6,168 bases of DNA, taken from contig JABDPD010000301.1 in the NCBI GenBank assembly GCA_013042895.1, forward strand, positions 1 to 6,168. Direction: 5' to 3'. The notes under the pieces are model-generated. The model made no database searches and was not told the origin of the DNA. It saw nothing but the letters and a program-made list of their open reading frames with translations. This stretch comes from Boseongicola sp. (GTDB lineage Bacteria > Pseudomonadota > Alphaproteobacteria > Rhodobacterales > Rhodobacteraceae). Shown here piece after piece: positions 5,363 to 6,168 of the stretch. Both the position numbers and the translations under genes were made by a program. How positions within the stretch are numbered: the stretch's first letter is position 1; the number at the start of each line of letters is the position of its first letter.

Positions 5363-5380
5363 GGAAATCGCCAGATTTCC
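5363..5380. other. Hairpin abutting the 11-bp repeat array
   Basis: GGAAATC (5363-5369) pairs perfectly with GATTTCC (5374-5380) around a four-base GCCA loop. It starts at the base after the fourth 11-bp repeat. No T-run follows on either strand. Confidence 0.45.
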
Positions 5381-5480
5381 CAATGTATGAACAGCGACTC
5401 AACCAATTGAGCAATCGCGGCACCGCGCCGCACCGCGCGTTCGCAGTAATGTGGACGGACGCAACGGTTCGCCACGTCTG

Positions 5481-5497
5481 CAAATCCTCCGGATTTG
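5481..5497. other. Short hairpin upstream of dprA
   Basis: CAAATCC (5481-5487) pairs perfectly with GGATTTG (5491-5497) around a three-base TCC loop, about 105 bp upstream of dprA. It has no T-run and its function is unknown; it may equally be a palindromic protein site. Confidence 0.4.
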
Positions 5498-5542
5498 ATC
5501 CGTGACACTCCCCATAAATAGCGAGGCCATTAAAATTCAACA

Positions 5543-5558
5543 TTAATTCCCCATTAAC
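5543..5558 (+). promoter_or_regulatory. CtrA-type box upstream of dprA
   Basis: TTAA (5543-5546), seven bases, then TTAAC (5554-5558) is an exact match to the alphaproteobacterial CtrA consensus TTAA-N7-TTAAC. It ends 43 bp before the dprA start codon, in an AT-rich stretch. A further TTAA half-site lies at 5530-5533 with nine-base spacing. CtrA is known to control dprA and gene transfer agent recipient ability in Rhodobacter capsulatus, so the match is biologically sensible. Direct binding here is inference. Confidence 0.65.
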
Positions 5559-5601
5559 CGACTTCCACGATAACCAAATTCAGCAAGAAGGCGGAGACAG
5601 G

Positions 5602-6168
5602 ATGGCCAAGGATTTAATCCCTTCCACCTACCCTCTCACCCCACCCCTCACAGAGGAAGAGTGGCACAACTGGCTCCGCCTCTTGCGATCTCGCCGCGTC
5701 GGCATTTCCACATTTTACAGACTTCTCAATGAGTTCGGCGACGCCGCAACCGCGCTCGACGCCCTTCCCAATATTGCCAAAGACGCAGGCCTCAGCGGAT
5801 ACCGCGCCGCAAACGCGGACGACATAAGACACGAATGGGCCAATGCAAAACGCCTTCACGCCCACCCCATCGCCATCGGCTCCCCCGCCTATCCGGACCG
5901 CCTCGCCGACATTCCCGACGCCCCCCCGATCCTGTGGACCATGGGTGATCCCAAACACCTGACCTCACCCACCATCGCCATCGTTGGCGCGCGCAACGCC
6001 TCATCGCTCGGCACCCGCACCGCCCGCCGCCTCGCCGCCGACCTTGGCGCGGCGGGCTACACAATCGTTTCCGGCCTCGCACGCGGCGTCGATACCGCCG
6101 CCCATATCGCGGCCCTCGACACTGGCACCATCGCCGTCATGGCCGGCGGCGTCGACGTGATCTATCCC
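5602..6168 (+). CDS. dprA: DNA-processing protein DprA, N-terminal 189 codons (3' end outside window)
   Basis: DprA (Smf) binds incoming single-stranded DNA in the cytoplasm and loads RecA onto it during natural transformation; in Rhodobacter it is also needed to receive gene transfer agent DNA. The visible part has an N-terminal helical domain (about 18-75: EEWHNWLRLLRSRRVG, FYRLLNEFG). The Rossmann-like DprA domain follows, with YPDRLADIPDAPPILW, the phosphate-binding IVGARNAS (127-134), the SGLARGVDTAAH motif (157-168) and AVMAGGVDVIYP at the window edge. The frame is open to the last base, so roughly the second half of the usual 360-390 residues is missing. The ATG at 5602 has GGAG (5593-5596) five bases upstream. 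A CtrA-type box precedes it. Identification is secure. Confidence 0.96.
   Translation, partial: MAKDLIPSTYPLTPPLTEEEWHNWLRLLRSRRVGISTFYRLLNEFGDAATALDALPNIAKDAGLSGYRAANADDIRHEWANAKRLHAHPIAIGSPAYPDRLADIPDAPPILWTMGDPKHLTSPTIAIVGARNASSLGTRTARRLAADLGAAGYTIVSGLARGVDTAAHIAALDTGTIAVMAGGVDVIYP

Larger units (their letters stand above)
5175..5601. promoter_or_regulatory. 427-bp non-coding region between the BLUF gene and dprA
   Basis: No credible gene was found here. From left to right it holds the BLUF leader with short alternative hairpins (5198-5220), a hairpin at 5230-5247, four 11-bp repeats (5319-5362), a 7-bp hairpin directly after them (5363-5380), a small inverted repeat (5393-5406), a 7-bp hairpin (5481-5497), and an AT-rich stretch (5511-5581) with the CtrA-type box. 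The minus-strand frames in it give an unconvincing Arg/Cys-rich translation. It should contain promoters for both flanking genes. Confidence 0.6.

Noticed and set aside
5392..5425. A tRNA-like D-arm on the minus strand (GCTCAATTGGTTGAGT), with CAT in a loop-like position downstream.
   Set aside because: No matching acceptor arm, no GGTTCGAAT-type T-arm and no stable anticodon stem. At best a decayed fragment, more likely chance from a small inverted repeat.
5292..5543. Minus-strand open frames of 83 and 67 codons in the BLUF-dprA spacer.
   Set aside because: The Arg/Cys-rich translations show no domain, they run through the tandem repeats and hairpins, and no ribosome site was seen.

Overview
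The window looks like chromosomal DNA from an alphaproteobacterium, most likely a member of the Rhodobacteraceae (Roseobacter group). The reasons are the G+C-rich coding style, a cytochrome c oxidase subunit II very close to the Paracoccus type, a tldD gene divergent from the oxidase gene, a short BlrB-like BLUF photoreceptor, and a perfect CtrA-type box in front of dprA. No rRNA, tRNA, CRISPR array, insertion sequence or phage gene is visible.

Layout. Positions 1-645 (minus) hold the first 215 codons of coxB, cut by the window edge. A 161-bp divergent spacer leads to tldD (807-2231, plus), which encodes a complete TldD-type metallopeptidase. A spacer of about 190 bp with a pair of 27-bp-phased direct repeats and two GC-rich hairpins follows. 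Next is a compact plus-strand cassette: two small exported paralogues, each with a signal peptide, a PepSY_2-like domain and a very long aspartate tail (2418-2810 and 2875-3279), and then a small two-helix membrane protein ending in a LuxR/GerE-type helix-turn-helix (3324-3809). Converging on this cassette are two minus-strand genes, an SDR oxidoreductase (3877-4656) and, upstream of it, a BLUF blue-light sensor (4755-5174). A 427-bp non-coding region then carries four helically phased 11-bp repeats, several short hairpins and a CtrA-type box. It leads to the first 189 codons of dprA (5602-6168, plus), cut by the window edge.

How the genes work together. coxB and tldD are core genes (aerobic respiration and peptide proteolysis). 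The BLUF-SDR pair may be light-responsive, but the window shows no output partner for the photoreceptor. dprA encodes the RecA loader used in natural transformation and, in Rhodobacter, in receiving gene transfer agent DNA; the CtrA-type box fits the CtrA control known for that process. The best candidate for an undescribed system is the PepSY/poly-Asp pair with the membrane-bound HTH protein. Its layout suggests an envelope module that binds cations or cationic molecules and is coupled to an inner-membrane transcription regulator. That function is inference; the domain layout is read directly from the sequence.
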